Shown here one piece after another: positions 34,507 to 44,430 of a stretch of DNA of 48,005 nt (position 1 is its first letter; each line of letters opens with the position of its first letter). Source of the DNA: Clostridia bacterium (lineage in GTDB: Bacteria; Bacillota; Clostridia; Christensenellales; Borkfalkiaceae). Made by a program: the position numbers and the translations under genes. The stretch is taken from the NCBI GenBank assembly GCA_017467345.1, contig JAFTSI010000047.1, positions 66,360 to 114,364 on the forward strand. The letters run 5' to 3'. Below the pieces are notes generated by a model. That model was not told where the DNA came from and searched no databases. It worked only from the letters and a program-made list of their open reading frames with translations.

Positions 34507-35006
34507 TGAAAGCGATAGTTGCTGTAGATAAAAAATGGGGAATAGGCAAAAAGAACGATTTACTTTTTTCACTCCCCGAAGATATGAAATATTTTAGAGA
34601 AAAAACCTTAAACAAGGTAGTAGTAATGGGTTCAAACACCCTAAAATCTTTCCCTAACGGCAAGCCCTTAAAGAATAGAACTAACATTGTTTTATTCCCA
34701 GGTGGCGAAAGTAGAGATGATTGCACTATCGTTCAAAGTTTAGAAGAACTATCTAAGGTATTAAAAAACTACAACACCGAAGATGTGTTTATTATAGGTG
34801 GCGCAATGTTCTATAAAACAATGCTACCATACTGCTCTGAAGTGTTAGTTACTAAGGTAGATGCCGACGGCGAAGCCGAAGTATTCTATGAAAACCTTGA
34901 TAATCTTCCAAACTGGGAAATGGTAAGTGCGTTACCACCCGTTGAAACAAACGGCTACACTATAACATTTACCACCTACAAAAACTCATCAGTAAAAGAG
35001 TTCTAA
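34506..35006 (+). CDS. folA: Dihydrofolate reductase
   Basis: A 166-residue DHFR: MKAIVAVDKKWGIGKKNDLLFSLPEDMKYF (Asp/Glu substrate pocket residue in LPEDM), VVMGSNTLKSFPNGKPL, RTNIVLF, and VFIIGGAMFYKTMLPYCSEVLVTKVD, the NADPH-binding block. It reduces dihydrofolate to tetrahydrofolate. Directly coupled to thyA by an overlapping start. Confidence 0.95.
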   Translation: MKAIVAVDKKWGIGKKNDLLFSLPEDMKYFREKTLNKVVVMGSNTLKSFPNGKPLKNRTNIVLFPGGESRDDCTIVQSLEELSKVLKNYNTEDVFIIGGAMFYKTMLPYCSEVLVTKVDADGEAEVFYENLDNLPNWEMVSALPPVETNGYTITFTTYKNSSVKEF

Positions 35007-35007
35007 A

Positions 35008-35457
35008 ATGGAAAGTGTAAACGGGTATAAAAGTCAACTATTAAAGCAGGGCGAAATAACCTTTGTGCCAAAGGGCAATAGTATGTGGCCCTTTTTCAAA
35101 AACAGCGCGCAATCGGTAGTAATCGCAAAAAAAAGCGCGCCACTAAAGGTATATGATGTGGCTTTTTATGAGCGCGAAAATGGCGAAGTAGTGTTGCATA
35201 GAGTGGTTGCCATATTAGAAGATGGCTACCTTATGCAAGGGGATAGCCACTTAACGGTAGAGCCCATTAAAGAAGAAAGTGTTTTTGGGGTAATGATAGG
35301 TTTTTATCGCAAGAGCGATTTTATACCTACAACCGATAAAAAATATACCTTAAAGGTAGAAAAGTGGTATAAGAAAAAACTACTTAGAAAAATCAAAATA
35401 AAATGCTTTTATTTTAGAGTAAGGTTAAAAAACCTATTCAAAAGAATATTTAGTTAG
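35008..35457 (+). CDS. S24/S26-family peptidase-like protein (signal-peptidase fold)
   Basis: A 149-residue protein with the S26 elements PKGNSMWPFF (Ser), VLHRVVAIL (a His where SipW-type enzymes have the general base) and MQGDSH. There is no N-terminal membrane anchor; the C-terminus is strongly basic (KKKLLRKIKIKCFYFRVRLKNLFKRIF) and could bind the membrane. It is shorter than signal peptidase I. Possible roles are processing a dedicated secreted peptide or a non-proteolytic relative. It starts 1 base after the folA stop. Confidence 0.7.
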   Translation: MESVNGYKSQLLKQGEITFVPKGNSMWPFFKNSAQSVVIAKKSAPLKVYDVAFYERENGEVVLHRVVAILEDGYLMQGDSHLTVEPIKEESVFGVMIGFYRKSDFIPTTDKKYTLKVEKWYKKKLLRKIKIKCFYFRVRLKNLFKRIFS

Positions 35458-35466
35458 GTAATAAAA

Positions 35467-36726
35467 ATGAACGATTTAATTAACACTTGCATACTTGCTA
35501 AAAAGGCGTCAAAAACACTCACTTCTCTTAGCGAAGAAGTGGTAAATAGCGCGCTTAATTTATCGGCAACCCTTTTGCGTGAAAATGCCGAATACTTAAT
35601 GGAAGAAAATGCAAAAGATATAGAGTTTGCTAAAGAAAGTGGCAAGAGCGCAAGTTTTATAGATAGATTGCTTTTAACTAAAAAGGTAATTGATGGAATT
35701 GCCGAAGGCATAGAGCAGGTAGCAAGCATAGTAAGTTCGGTTGGCAAAACGGAATATTCCTATGTAAACGAATACCAAGGCATTACCATTGAAAAGAAAA
35801 AAGTTCCTTTTGGGCTAATCGGTATGATATACGAAGCGCGCCCAAATGTAACGGCAGATGCATTTGCGCTTGCTTTCAAAACCAGAAACGCCGTAATCTT
35901 AAAGGGCGGAAAAGAGGCAATCAACTCTAATAAAGCAATAGTAAAGGTAATAAAAATAGCCCTTTCAAAGTGTGGCATTGATGAAAATGCAGTAATGCTC
36001 ATAGAAGATGTATCGCGCGAAACCACCTTAAAGTTTGTTAAAATGGATAAATATATAGATTTAATTATACCAAGGGGTAGCGCGTCGCTTATAAACTTTG
36101 CCACCAAAGAATCAACTATTCCTATCATAGAAACAGGCACGGGCAACTGCCATGTATATATTGATGAGTTTGCCGATATTGATAAGGCAGTAGAAATAGT
36201 ATTCAACGCAAAAACCCAACGCTATTCTGTGTGCAACGCGTGTGAATCGCTTGTAATACATAAAAATATATTAGAAAAAGCCTTGCCTAAAGTTTACGAT
36301 AAACTTAGCGAAAAGCAAGTTGAACTACGCGTAGATGATTTGTCTTTTGAAGTTTTATCTGGTAAAGAAAGGGTAGTAAAAGCAACTACCGAAGATTTTT
36401 ATACCGAATATGGTGATGCCATTATATCAGTAAAGGTAGTAAACTCATTAGAAGAAGCAATTTCTCATATCAACGAACATTGCACCAAGCATAGCGAAAG
36501 CATTGTAACCGAAAATGAAGAAAACGCAAAAATCTTCCAAGAAAAAATAGATAGTTCTTGTGTATACCATAACGCATCAACCCGTTTTAGTGATGGATTT
36601 GTGTTTGGCTTAGGCGCAGAAATAGGCATATCCACCCAAAAACTCCACGCGCGTGGACCTATGGGCCCAGATGCACTTTTAACCACAAAATACTATATAA
36701 AAGGCAACGGTGCTATTAGAAAATAA
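35467..36726 (+). CDS. proA: Glutamate-5-semialdehyde dehydrogenase
   Basis: A 419-residue gamma-glutamyl phosphate reductase: VPFGLIGMIYEARPNVTADAF, AVILKGGKEA, DLIIPRGSASLI, the catalytic Cys256 in VCNACESLVIH, HNASTRFSDGFVFGLGAEIGIST and HARGPMG. It makes the second step of proline synthesis from glutamate. The kinase proB, usually adjacent, is not in the window. ATG 35467 follows AGGTAATAAAA, a weak site. Confidence 0.95.
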   Translation: MNDLINTCILAKKASKTLTSLSEEVVNSALNLSATLLRENAEYLMEENAKDIEFAKESGKSASFIDRLLLTKKVIDGIAEGIEQVASIVSSVGKTEYSYVNEYQGITIEKKKVPFGLIGMIYEARPNVTADAFALAFKTRNAVILKGGKEAINSNKAIVKVIKIALSKCGIDENAVMLIEDVSRETTLKFVKMDKYIDLIIPRGSASLINFATKESTIPIIETGTGNCHVYIDEFADIDKAVEIVFNAKTQRYSVCNACESLVIHKNILEKALPKVYDKLSEKQVELRVDDLSFEVLSGKERVVKATTEDFYTEYGDAIISVKVVNSLEEAISHINEHCTKHSESIVTENEENAKIFQEKIDSSCVYHNASTRFSDGFVFGLGAEIGISTQKLHARGPMGPDALLTTKYYIKGNGAIRK

Positions 36727-36765
36727 CCATTTATATAAAAATATAAAAGTTAAATGAAAACATAT

Positions 36766-36797
36766 AAAAAACTTGCGAAATATCGCAAGTTTTTTTA
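36766..36797 (+). terminator. Rho-independent terminator after proA
   Basis: AAAAACTTGCGA pairs with TCGCAAGTTTTT around a 4-base loop, followed by TTATTTTTA. Confidence 0.92.
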
Positions 36798-36882
36798 TTT
36801 TTATCAAACTAAAAATCGCAAGTAAAATCCAAGCGAATTTACCCCTAACAAAAAAATATTTTAAAAAAGTGGAATAAAAGGC

Positions 36883-36911
36883 TTGACAAAGCCTAATTAT
36901 AAGAGTAAAAT
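36883..36911 (+). promoter_or_regulatory. SigA-type promoter of the hrcA heat-shock operon
   Basis: TTGACA, 17 bases, TAAAAT. Transcription would start around 36918, just before the CIRCE element. Confidence 0.88.
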
Positions 36912-36921
36912 GAAGTCAAAG

Positions 36922-36948
36922 TTAGCACTCACGGGTTAAGAGTGCTAA
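36922..36948 (+). promoter_or_regulatory. CIRCE operator (HrcA binding site)
   Basis: TTAGCACTC, 9 bases, GAGTGCTAA: a perfect match to the CIRCE consensus. It lies at the start of the transcript, so HrcA binding would block the operon until heat stress. Confidence 0.97.
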
Positions 36949-36982
36949 CAAACGGCAAAGCCATTTGCCAAAGAGAGAAAAG

Positions 36983-38008
36983 ATGAAACTTTCTGATAGA
37001 AAAAAGAAGATTTTACAATGCGTTGTAGATGATTATATTCGCACTTCGCAACCGGTATCAAGTAAAAGCATAACGGAAAAGTATATGCCCACGGTATCGT
37101 CGGCAACTGTAAGGAGCGAACTTGCAGGGTTAGAAGAACTTGGGTATTTATCGCAACTACACACAAGTAGTGGCAGAGTTCCATCAATTGAAGCGTATAA
37201 ATTATATGTTAGTGAACTTATGGATAAAAGTAAACTAACCAAAAAGGAACTTGCAAATATCCGTGGCGCATTTGAAGAGCACGCCGATAACCTTGAAGAA
37301 GTGGTGCAAAGCACAGTAAAGGTAATAAGTTCATTAACCGATTACACATCACTTGCCGTGCCCGTGCATAACGAAAACGATAAGATAGTAAAGATTGATT
37401 TATTCAGGCACAAAAAAACGCAGGCATTACTTTTAATCGTTAGCGAAAGCACCTTAATCCGTGATAGATTTATTGATATTCCAGAGAGTATGACGGATAA
37501 AGAGATTTTAGAAGCAAGCGCATTAATGCAAAAACTATTCGTAGGCAAAACGCTTGGCGAAATCAAAAAGATGAAAAATGCCGTTGCAAGTGAGTTTGAA
37601 AAGTATCGCGAAATATTTGCAATGGTAATAAACGCAATAGCCGATTATATAGATAGAGATAAGAGCGAAATCATAATGGAGGGCGAAGGCAAAATGCTTT
37701 CAAATCCAGAGTATGAGGGCGAAAACAAAGTTCAAAACTTTTTATCGGTTATGACAAGTAAAGATAAACTTCGCGATTTAATCGCCGAAAATAGCGACGA
37801 TATAGAGATTAGCATAAAGATAGGCGACGGGGGCAAGGAACTTGCCGATTGCTCAATAGTAACTGCAACATATTCTGCAAGTGGCGTGAATATGGGCACA
37901 TACGGAGTAATAGGGCCTATGCATATGGACTATCAAAAGGTAGTATCGGTATTAGAAGGCGTAGGCAAAATACTTGAAGATGTATTAAAGAATAAAAAGG
38001 ACGGCTAA
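36983..38008 (+). CDS. hrcA: Heat-inducible transcription repressor HrcA
   Basis: A 341-residue HrcA. The winged-helix N-terminus LSDRKKKILQCVVDDYIRTSQPVSSKSI and VSSATVRSELAGLEELGYL is followed by the GAF-like dimerisation domain and the C-terminal GVIGPMHMDYQKVVSVLE signature. It represses its own operon through CIRCE. ATG 36983 is chosen because the upstream TTG in the same frame has no ribosome-binding site, whereas AAGAGAG precedes this one. Confidence 0.95.
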   Translation: MKLSDRKKKILQCVVDDYIRTSQPVSSKSITEKYMPTVSSATVRSELAGLEELGYLSQLHTSSGRVPSIEAYKLYVSELMDKSKLTKKELANIRGAFEEHADNLEEVVQSTVKVISSLTDYTSLAVPVHNENDKIVKIDLFRHKKTQALLLIVSESTLIRDRFIDIPESMTDKEILEASALMQKLFVGKTLGEIKKMKNAVASEFEKYREIFAMVINAIADYIDRDKSEIIMEGEGKMLSNPEYEGENKVQNFLSVMTSKDKLRDLIAENSDDIEISIKIGDGGKELADCSIVTATYSASGVNMGTYGVIGPMHMDYQKVVSVLEGVGKILEDVLKNKKDG

Positions 38009-38011
38009 GAG

Positions 38012-38533
38012 ATGGCAAAAAACGAAGAAAAAAAAGTAGAAGTAACCGAAAGCGAACTTGAAAAGGCACTAAAAGAAGAAAACGAAAGTTTAATAAAAGA
38101 ACTTGAAGAAGAAAAGAAAAAAGCCGAAGACTTTAAAGATAAGTGGATGCGCAATGTTGCAGAGTTTGACAACTATAAAAAGCGCAACGCAAGGCTTTGG
38201 CAAGATGCCTTTGACGAAGGCAAAAAAGATGTGTTAGTAAAACTTCTTCCTATAGGCGACCATTTAGATATGGCACTCAATATGGATTTAGACGAAAAAA
38301 CTGCCGAAGGCATCAAACTTTTAGTAAAGAAATATAAAGAGATACTAAAAAGTGTAGATGTAGAAGAAATTAACCCAGTAGGCGAAGTTTTTGACCCAAA
38401 CATAGCCGAAGCGATTATGCAAGTTGAAGCAAGCGAAACTGACGAAAGCGACACGGTTAAACAGGTATTCCAAAAGGGATATAAGTGTAAAGATAAAATC
38501 ATAAGATACGCAAAAGTAAGCGTAGTAAAATAG
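38012..38533 (+). CDS. grpE: Nucleotide exchange factor GrpE
   Basis: A 173-residue GrpE. A long charged coiled coil (about 10-60) precedes WMRNVAEFDNYKKRNARLWQDAFDEGKKDVLVKLLPIGDHLDMAL, then FDPNIAEAIMQVE and VFQKGYKCKDKIIRYAKVSVVK. It releases ADP from DnaK. It starts 3 bases after hrcA. Confidence 0.96.
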   Translation: MAKNEEKKVEVTESELEKALKEENESLIKELEEEKKKAEDFKDKWMRNVAEFDNYKKRNARLWQDAFDEGKKDVLVKLLPIGDHLDMALNMDLDEKTAEGIKLLVKKYKEILKSVDVEEINPVGEVFDPNIAEAIMQVEASETDESDTVKQVFQKGYKCKDKIIRYAKVSVVK

Positions 38534-38559
38534 TAAATAATAAGGAGACAATATAGATT

Positions 38560-40362
38560 ATGAAAACGATAGGAATTGACTTAGGAACAACAAACTCATG
38601 CGTAGCAGTAATGGAAAATGGTGAACCAGTAGTAATTGCTAACGCAGAAGGCTCAAGAACTACCCCTTCGGTAGTAGCATTTCAAAAAGACGGCGAAAGA
38701 TTAGTAGGTCAAGTAGCAAAACGCCAAGCAGTATCAAACCCCGATAGAACAGTAGCATCTATCAAGAGACATATGGGTAGTGATTATAAGGTAACCATTG
38801 ATGGCAAACAATACACCCCCCAAGAAATCTCTGCAATGACTTTGGCAAAACTCAAAAAAGATGCCGAAGCATATTTAGGCACAACTGTAACCGACGCAGT
38901 AATCACTTGCCCTGCATATTTTTCAGATAGCCAACGCCAAGCAACTAAAGACGCAGGCAAAATTGCAGGACTTAATGGATTGCGTATTATAAACGAACCA
39001 ACCGCAGCAGCCCTTTCATACGGCTTAGACAAAGAAGGCAAAAACCAAAAGGTTATTATTTATGACCTTGGCGGCGGCACCTTTGATGTATCTATTATGG
39101 AAATAGGCGACGGTGTGTTTGAAGTATTAGCAACCAACGGTAACTGTGAACTTGGTGGCGACGATTTTGATAAAAAGGTTATGGACTATTTAGTTCAAGA
39201 GTTCAAGGCAAAAGAAGGCATTGACTTATCGGGCGATAAACTTGCAATGCAAAGAATTAAAGAAGCCGCAGAAAAGGCAAAAATTGAACTTTCAGGAATG
39301 AACCAAACTAATGTAAATCTTCCCTTTATCACGGCAGATGCAACTGGTCCAAAACACCTTGATGTAGATATCAGTAAGCAAAAGTTTGACGCTTTAACCC
39401 GTGACCTTGTTGAAGCAACCGTAACCCCCTTAAAGAACGCTATGAACGACGCAAAACTTTCTTTTAGCGACATTGATAAGGTTATTTTAGTAGGTGGCTC
39501 AACCCGTATTCCTGCCGTTATTGATGAAGTAAGAAAGGTAACTGGCAAAGAACCATTTAAGGGCATTAACCCTGATGAATGCGTTGCAATCGGCGCTGCA
39601 ATCCAAGGCGGTGTGCTTTCTGGCGAAGTTAAAGATGTTCTTTTATTAGATGTAACCCCATTATCACTTGGTATTGAAACTTTGGGTGGCGTATGCACCA
39701 AACTTATAGAAAGGAACACCACTATCCCTGTAAAGAAATCGCAAGTGTTCTCAACTGCGCAAGATAACCAAACCCAAGTAGATATCCACATCTTACAAGG
39801 CGAAAGAGAATTCGCTAAAGATAACAAAACTCTTGGTAGATTTGAACTTGTAGGCATAGCACCTGCACCAAGGGGAATACCACAAATTGAAGTAACCTTT
39901 GATATTGATGCAAACGGTATAGTTAATGTATCTGCAAAAGACCTTGGAACAGGCAAATCGCAAAACATAACCATCACTTCTTCAACCAACCTTAGCGACG
40001 CAGATATTGATAAAGCCGTAAACGAAGCAAAACAATACGAAGAAGGAGATAAAAAGCGTAAAGCGACAGTAGATTCTAAGAACAGGCTTGACGGTATGAT
40101 TTTCACAGTAGAAAAATCGGTTAAAGACTTAAACGATAAACTTACTGATGAAGACAAGGCAAAACTTGAAGAAGAAGTAAAACTTGCCAAAGCCGAACTT
40201 GAAACTAACGATAAAGAAAAAATGGATAAGGCTTTTGAAAAACTTTCGGAAGAATCGCAAAAGGTATTTGCAAAAATCTACCAACAAGCACAAAACCAAA
40301 ATCCAAACCCTGATGACAACAACGGTGGCGATACCGAATATCATCAAGACGGCAAGAACTAA
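38560..40362 (+). CDS. dnaK: Chaperone protein DnaK (Hsp70)
   Basis: A 600-residue complete Hsp70: [20 protein letters not shown], the ATPase signatures [16 protein letters not shown] and [13 protein letters not shown], the linker [20 protein letters not shown], the beta-sandwich peptide-binding domain and a helical lid. The C-terminal tail is short and rich in Asn/Asp/Gly. The start lies 12 bases after AAGGAG. It works with GrpE and DnaJ encoded on both sides. Confidence 0.98.
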   Translation: MKTIGIDLGTTNSCVAVMENGEPVVIANAEGSRTTPSVVAFQKDGERLVGQVAKRQAVSNPDRTVASIKRHMGSDYKVTIDGKQYTPQEISAMTLAKLKKDAEAYLGTTVTDAVITCPAYFSDSQRQATKDAGKIAGLNGLRIINEPTAAALSYGLDKEGKNQKVIIYDLGGGTFDVSIMEIGDGVFEVLATNGNCELGGDDFDKKVMDYLVQEFKAKEGIDLSGDKLAMQRIKEAAEKAKIELSGMNQTNVNLPFITADATGPKHLDVDISKQKFDALTRDLVEATVTPLKNAMNDAKLSFSDIDKVILVGGSTRIPAVIDEVRKVTGKEPFKGINPDECVAIGAAIQGGVLSGEVKDVLLLDVTPLSLGIETLGGVCTKLIERNTTIPVKKSQVFSTAQDNQTQVDIHILQGEREFAKDNKTLGRFELVGIAPAPRGIPQIEVTFDIDANGIVNVSAKDLGTGKSQNITITSSTNLSDADIDKAVNEAKQYEEGDKKRKATVDSKNRLDGMIFTVEKSVKDLNDKLTDEDKAKLEEEVKLAKAELETNDKEKMDKAFEKLSEESQKVFAKIYQQAQNQNPNPDDNNGGDTEYHQDGKN

Positions 40363-40393
40363 TTAAAAAACAATATTCTTTATATCTTACCTT

Positions 40394-40433
40394 AGCACCT
40401 GAAAGGCGAAAAGTTCGCCTTTCAGTTTGTGCT
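40394..40433 (+). promoter_or_regulatory. Extended hairpin between dnaK and dnaJ
   Basis: CTGAAAGGCGAA pairs perfectly with TTCGCCTTTCAG (loop AAG), and the flanking AGCAC and GTGCT extend the stem across a 3-base bulge. No T run follows, so mRNA processing or stabilisation is more likely than termination. Confidence 0.65.
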
Positions 40434-40449
40434 ACTATAAGGACTTTTT

Positions 40450-41577
40450 ATGGCAAAAAATTATTACGAAATATTAGGCGTAGACAAAAACGCCTCTCAA
40501 GACGACATAAAAAAAGCGTATCGCACGCTTGTTAAAAAATATCACCCCGATTTACACCCAAACGATAAAGAAGCAGCCGAAAGGTTCAAAGAAATAAACG
40601 AAGCCAACGAAGTGTTAAGCGACGAAAAGAAAAGAAAGCAATACGACTTTCAACAAGCCAACCCAGGCTTTGGCGGTGAAGGTGGCTTTGGTGGTGCAGG
40701 TGGATTTAGTGGCTTTGAAGATATTTTTGGCGATATTTTTGGTGGCTTTGGTGGAAGAAGCACACGCGCTCAAACCAAAACCCCAGGTCAAGACATTGAA
40801 CTTGAAGTAACTCTAAGTTTTTTAGACGCTGCAAAAGGTTGCAAACGCGAAATTGTATACACCAGAAACGCGCCTTGTAAAAAGTGTTCAGGCACAGGCG
40901 CAAAGGGTGGCACGGCTTATAAAACTTGCCCCAAGTGTGGTGGCACAGGTCAAATACAATACACAACAGGCAACGGCTTTTTCCGTTCAGTAAGTGTTAG
41001 ACCTTGTGATGAGTGTGGTGGAACAGGTAAAAAAATAATAGATGCTTGTGATGAGTGTAAGGGCAAGGGCTATATAAAAGAAAGCACTAAAATTACACTT
41101 GATATTCCAGCAGGCGCAGATACGGGTAGTTACATAAGAAAGCGTGGCTATGGCGAAGCAAGTAGGAACGGTGGAGTTTCTGGCGACCTAATAGTAGTGT
41201 TTAGGGTAGAGCCAAGCAAAATCTTTAAGAGAAAGAACTTTGACCTTTATGTAGAAGTGCCTATCTCTTTCAAAACGGCAACGCTTGGTGGAAAGGTGAA
41301 AGTTCCACTAATAGATGAAACAATGGACTACACTATTCCAGAAGGCACAAAAAGTGGCAAGGTGTTCTATGTTCGTGGCAAGGGCATAAAAACGGCAAGG
41401 GGCACGGGCGACCTTTACATCATAGTAAATGTAGCAACCCCAACAAAACTCACCAAAGAACAAAAGCGCGCTTTAGAAGAGTTTGAAAAGCATTTTGACA
41501 TAAAGCAAAGCGCCGAAATGAAACAATATCAAGATAACCTTACTGCAATGTATGGTAAAGACCCTTATTCAAAATAA
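40450..41577 (+). CDS. dnaJ: Chaperone protein DnaJ (Hsp40)
   Basis: A 375-residue type I DnaJ. The J domain (about 1-70) has YHPDL carrying the HPD motif, followed by a Gly/Phe-rich stretch and four zinc motifs [24 protein letters not shown] and CDECKGKG, then the substrate-binding C-terminal domains. It stimulates DnaK ATPase and delivers clients. The start has ATAAGGAC. prmA begins 1 base after its stop. Confidence 0.97.
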   Translation: MAKNYYEILGVDKNASQDDIKKAYRTLVKKYHPDLHPNDKEAAERFKEINEANEVLSDEKKRKQYDFQQANPGFGGEGGFGGAGGFSGFEDIFGDIFGGFGGRSTRAQTKTPGQDIELEVTLSFLDAAKGCKREIVYTRNAPCKKCSGTGAKGGTAYKTCPKCGGTGQIQYTTGNGFFRSVSVRPCDECGGTGKKIIDACDECKGKGYIKESTKITLDIPAGADTGSYIRKRGYGEASRNGGVSGDLIVVFRVEPSKIFKRKNFDLYVEVPISFKTATLGGKVKVPLIDETMDYTIPEGTKSGKVFYVRGKGIKTARGTGDLYIIVNVATPTKLTKEQKRALEEFEKHFDIKQSAEMKQYQDNLTAMYGKDPYSK

Positions 41578-41578
41578 T

Positions 41579-42514
41579 ATGAACGAATATATTGAACTTT
41601 GCGTGAACACCACGCATATAGGAAGCGAAATAGTTAGCGACATTTTTTGGAACTACACCGACCACGGCGTAGTAATCTTTGATGTAGAAGATGTAATCGC
41701 CTTGGCAAAGGAAGGCAAAACTTGGGACTATGCTGATGAAAAGATTTTTACTGCCGATAAAACGGTGGTAGTAAAGGGCTATTTTAAGGTAGAAGAAAGT
41801 GATGCCCTAAAAAAAGCCGAACGCGATATAATTGCCCTAAAAGAAAACGCGCAATTAGATTTTGGCACGCTTGAAACCTTTAAGCGCAACATTGACGGAG
41901 ATGCTTGGCGCGAAAGTTGGAAAGAACACTTTAAGCCTATCCCAATCGGCAAAGTAGTAATTGTTCCAGAGTGGATAAATTATGCCGAAAAGCAGGGCGA
42001 AATAAAGGTGCTACTTGATTCAAATATGGCGTTTGGCACGGGCGAGCACGAAACCACATCAATGTGCGTTGAATACTTGCAACAGTTTGTTAAACCAAGC
42101 GATACCGTTATAGATGTAGGCTGTGGTAGTGGAATACTTGGCATAACTGCCGAAAAACTTGGCGCAAAACAAGTGCTTATGACCGATATTGATGAGTGCG
42201 CCATAACTGCCACCAACCACAATATGCAACTTAACGGCACAAAAAACGGTAAAGCATTACTTAAAAACCTACTTGACGACCAAAGTTTAGTTGCCGAAGT
42301 TATCGTGTGCAACATAATGGCAGAAGTGTTAATAGCCTTTGCGCCACATATAGGCAAAAACCTAAAAGATGATGGCATTATAATTTTAAGTGGAATACTT
42401 GCCGATAGGTTAGAAAGGGTAAAGAGCGCGTATTTAGAAAACGGCTTTAACTTTGTATCCCAAAAAATAAAGGGCGAGTGGAGCGCACTTGTAATGCAAA
42501 AGGATAACATATGA
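41579..42514 (+). CDS. prmA: Ribosomal protein L11 methyltransferase
   Basis: A 311-residue PrmA. The N-terminal ferredoxin-like substrate domain precedes the SAM-binding domain with MAFGTGEHETTSMC and DVGCGSGILGITAEKLGAKQVLMTDID, then VCNIMAEVLI (the NxxA-type motif). It methylates ribosomal protein L11. The ATG at 41579 gives the family N-terminus. The stop overlaps mtaB (ATGA). Confidence 0.95.
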   Translation: MNEYIELCVNTTHIGSEIVSDIFWNYTDHGVVIFDVEDVIALAKEGKTWDYADEKIFTADKTVVVKGYFKVEESDALKKAERDIIALKENAQLDFGTLETFKRNIDGDAWRESWKEHFKPIPIGKVVIVPEWINYAEKQGEIKVLLDSNMAFGTGEHETTSMCVEYLQQFVKPSDTVIDVGCGSGILGITAEKLGAKQVLMTDIDECAITATNHNMQLNGTKNGKALLKNLLDDQSLVAEVIVCNIMAEVLIAFAPHIGKNLKDDGIIILSGILADRLERVKSAYLENGFNFVSQKIKGEWSALVMQKDNI

Positions 42515-43752
42515 AAGCAGTAGTGTTCACACTTGGCTGTAAGGTAAACGAATGTGAAAGCGATTCGCTTATCGCAGGGCTAATGCAACTTGGCTATGAA
42601 GTTAGCGACTGCTTGTGTTTTGCCGACCTATATATAATCAACACTTGCGCCGTTACCAAAGAAGCCGAAAAGAAATCGCGCCAAACGGCAAGTAGGGTAT
42701 TAAAACTAAACCCCAACGCAAAAATTATATACACAGGTTGCGCAAGCCAAAAAGCCCCCGAAAGTTTTTTAAACAAAAAAAATGTTTCGCTAATTACAGG
42801 CTCATTTTCAAAAAATAAAATACTTGACCTATTAACCGAAAACATAGGTGTAAAATTATTTGATGAGCCTAACGCATTTGAAGAACTAAACGCAGTTAAA
42901 ACCCTAAAAAAGCGCACATATATAAAGGTTCAAGATGGTTGCAACAACTTTTGTTCCTACTGCATAATCCCTTATTTAAGGGGCAGAACGCGCAGTAGAA
43001 ACCCCGAAAGTGTTATAAACGAAATTGAGTGCGTAAACCCCGTAGAAGCGGTTATAAACGGCATTAATCTGTCTGCATATAACTATAACGGCAAAACTCT
43101 CACAAACCTTATTGAAAGCCTAAAAGAAGTGAACACAAGAATAAGGCTTGGCTCACTTCATATAGGGGTAATAGATAATAACTTTTTAACGGCACTAAAA
43201 GGCCTAAAAAACTTTGCGCCACACTTTCATCTTTCTTTGCAATCGGGCTCAAATGCCGTGCTTAAAAGTATGAATAGGCACTACACGCGCGAAGAGTTTA
43301 TTGAAAAGTTTAAATTAATTAGAGAGTATTTTCCAAACGCAGGTATAACCACCGATATAATCGTTGGCTACCCAACCGAAAGGGAAGAAGATTTTAACGA
43401 TAGTTTATCACTTGCAAAAGAAGTTAAGTTTAGCGACATACACCCCTTTATTTTTAGTCCAAGGGAAGGCACTAAAGCATATAAACTAACCGACCTACCT
43501 GCCGAAGTAAAAAAGGCGCGTATGGAAAAAATGCTAAAACTTAAAAGTGAGCTTAAAAACGATTTCGTATCTTCGCAAATAGGTAAATCGCTTTATATGA
43601 TACCCGAAGAAAGTGTTAACGGCTATTTAGAAGGGTATGCCGAAAACTATTTGAGGTTATACCTTAAAGAAAAGGAAGTAGTAGGCGATATAGTAAAGGT
43701 AAAAGTAGTTGCGCCCTATTTAGATGGCGCGCTTGTAGAATTAGATAATTAA
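42511..43752 (+). CDS. mtaB: tRNA (t6A37)-methylthiotransferase MtaB
   Basis: A 413-residue radical-SAM methylthiotransferase. The N-terminal MTTase domain has three cysteines for one cluster (TLGCKVNECES, INTCAVT, YTGCASQ). The radical-SAM motif is CNNFCSYCIIPYLRGRTRSR, and a TRAM-like domain closes the protein. It converts t6A37 to ms2t6A37. In Bacillus, rsmE lies between prmA and mtaB; here the two overlap directly and rsmE is absent. Confidence 0.94.
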   Translation: MKAVVFTLGCKVNECESDSLIAGLMQLGYEVSDCLCFADLYIINTCAVTKEAEKKSRQTASRVLKLNPNAKIIYTGCASQKAPESFLNKKNVSLITGSFSKNKILDLLTENIGVKLFDEPNAFEELNAVKTLKKRTYIKVQDGCNNFCSYCIIPYLRGRTRSRNPESVINEIECVNPVEAVINGINLSAYNYNGKTLTNLIESLKEVNTRIRLGSLHIGVIDNNFLTALKGLKNFAPHFHLSLQSGSNAVLKSMNRHYTREEFIEKFKLIREYFPNAGITTDIIVGYPTEREEDFNDSLSLAKEVKFSDIHPFIFSPREGTKAYKLTDLPAEVKKARMEKMLKLKSELKNDFVSSQIGKSLYMIPEESVNGYLEGYAENYLRLYLKEKEVVGDIVKVKVVAPYLDGALVELDN

Positions 43753-43764
43753 AGGAGAATAATT

Positions 43765-44106
43765 ATGGAAAACTGCTTGTTTTGTAAAATAATCGCAGGC
43801 GAAATCCCTGCAACTAAAATGTATGAAGATGAAAATATGATTATCATTAAAGATATTGACCCCAAGGCAAAAAACCACTTTTTATGCATACCAAAAAGCC
43901 ACTTTAAACTTCTTGCTGAAATGAACGAAGAGCAAAGCGAAATGGTAAGAAAATGCCTACTCAAAATCCCCACTCTTGAAAAGGAGTTAAGTTTAGAAAA
44001 TGGTTATCGTTTAGTAATCAACCAAGGCGACGATGCAGGTCAAACTGTATTCCACCTACATATCCACATTTTAAGTGGACAAAAAATGGGCTGGACCCCA
44101 GCATAA
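43765..44106 (+). CDS. HIT-family protein (HinT-like nucleotide hydrolase)
   Basis: A 113-residue HIT protein with CLFCKIIAGEIPATKMYEDE at the start, FLCIPKSHF, INQGDDAGQTVFHLHIHILSGQKMGW and the complete HxHxHxx motif. It hydrolyses purine nucleoside phosphoramidates. It follows mtaB with AAAGGAGAA and is a normal neighbour between mtaB and rpsU in Clostridia. Confidence 0.95.
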   Translation: MENCLFCKIIAGEIPATKMYEDENMIIIKDIDPKAKNHFLCIPKSHFKLLAEMNEEQSEMVRKCLLKIPTLEKELSLENGYRLVINQGDDAGQTVFHLHIHILSGQKMGWTPA

Positions 44107-44121
44107 AAAACAAAACACAAC

Positions 44122-44157
44122 AAAAAAAGCACGCTTTAACCAAAGCGTGCTTTTTTA
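44122..44157. terminator. Terminator shared by HIT gene and minus-strand HTH gene
   Basis: AAAAAAAGCACGCTTT pairs with AAAGCGTGCTTTTTT; both flanks carry runs suitable for termination in either direction. Confidence 0.9.
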
Positions 44158-44161
44158 TTTC

Positions 44162-44365
44162 TTATAAACTTTCTCTGCCCAAAATAAAATCAGTAGTTTC
44201 ACCATAAAAATCTGCTAAAGAACATAGGGCTTCTAACGGTAGTTCCCGTTGGTCATTTTCGTATCTACAATAAGCCTGTCTTGTAATATTTAAAACATCT
44301 GCTACTTCATTTTGAGTGAGATTTTTTTGTTTTCTTAAAAATTTTAAATTTTTACCTATCTTCAT
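44162..44365 (-). CDS. Cro/CI-type HTH transcriptional repressor
   Basis: A 67-residue helix-turn-helix protein: LKFLRKQKNLTQNEVADVLNITRQAYCRYENDQRELPLEALCSLADFYGETTDFILG, a complete HTH_3 domain with little else. An ATG three codons upstream overlaps a minus-strand -10 (TAATAT at 44378-44373), so the ATG at 44365 is preferred, giving an almost leaderless mRNA. It faces the DUF2752-TM2 genes across a shared promoter region with an 11-base inverted repeat. It probably represses both itself and them. Confidence 0.85.
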   Translation of the reverse strand: MKIGKNLKFLRKQKNLTQNEVADVLNITRQAYCRYENDQRELPLEALCSLADFYGETTDFILGRESL

Positions 44366-44367
44366 AC

Positions 44368-44417
44368 TTGACATATTACCAAATTGGTGCTAAAATAAAG
44401 CAAAAAGCACCAAATTG
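44368..44417. promoter_or_regulatory. Divergent promoter with inverted-repeat operators
   Basis: The plus-strand promoter is TTGACA (44368-44373), 17 bases, TAAAAT (44391-44396). CAAATTGGTGC at 44380-44390 and its exact reverse complement GCACCAAATTG at 44407-44417 lie inside the spacer and just after the start. The first arm is part of the palindrome ACCAAATTGGT. This is the expected operator geometry for the adjacent HTH protein. Confidence 0.8.
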
Positions 44418-44430
44418 TCGCTTTTATCCT

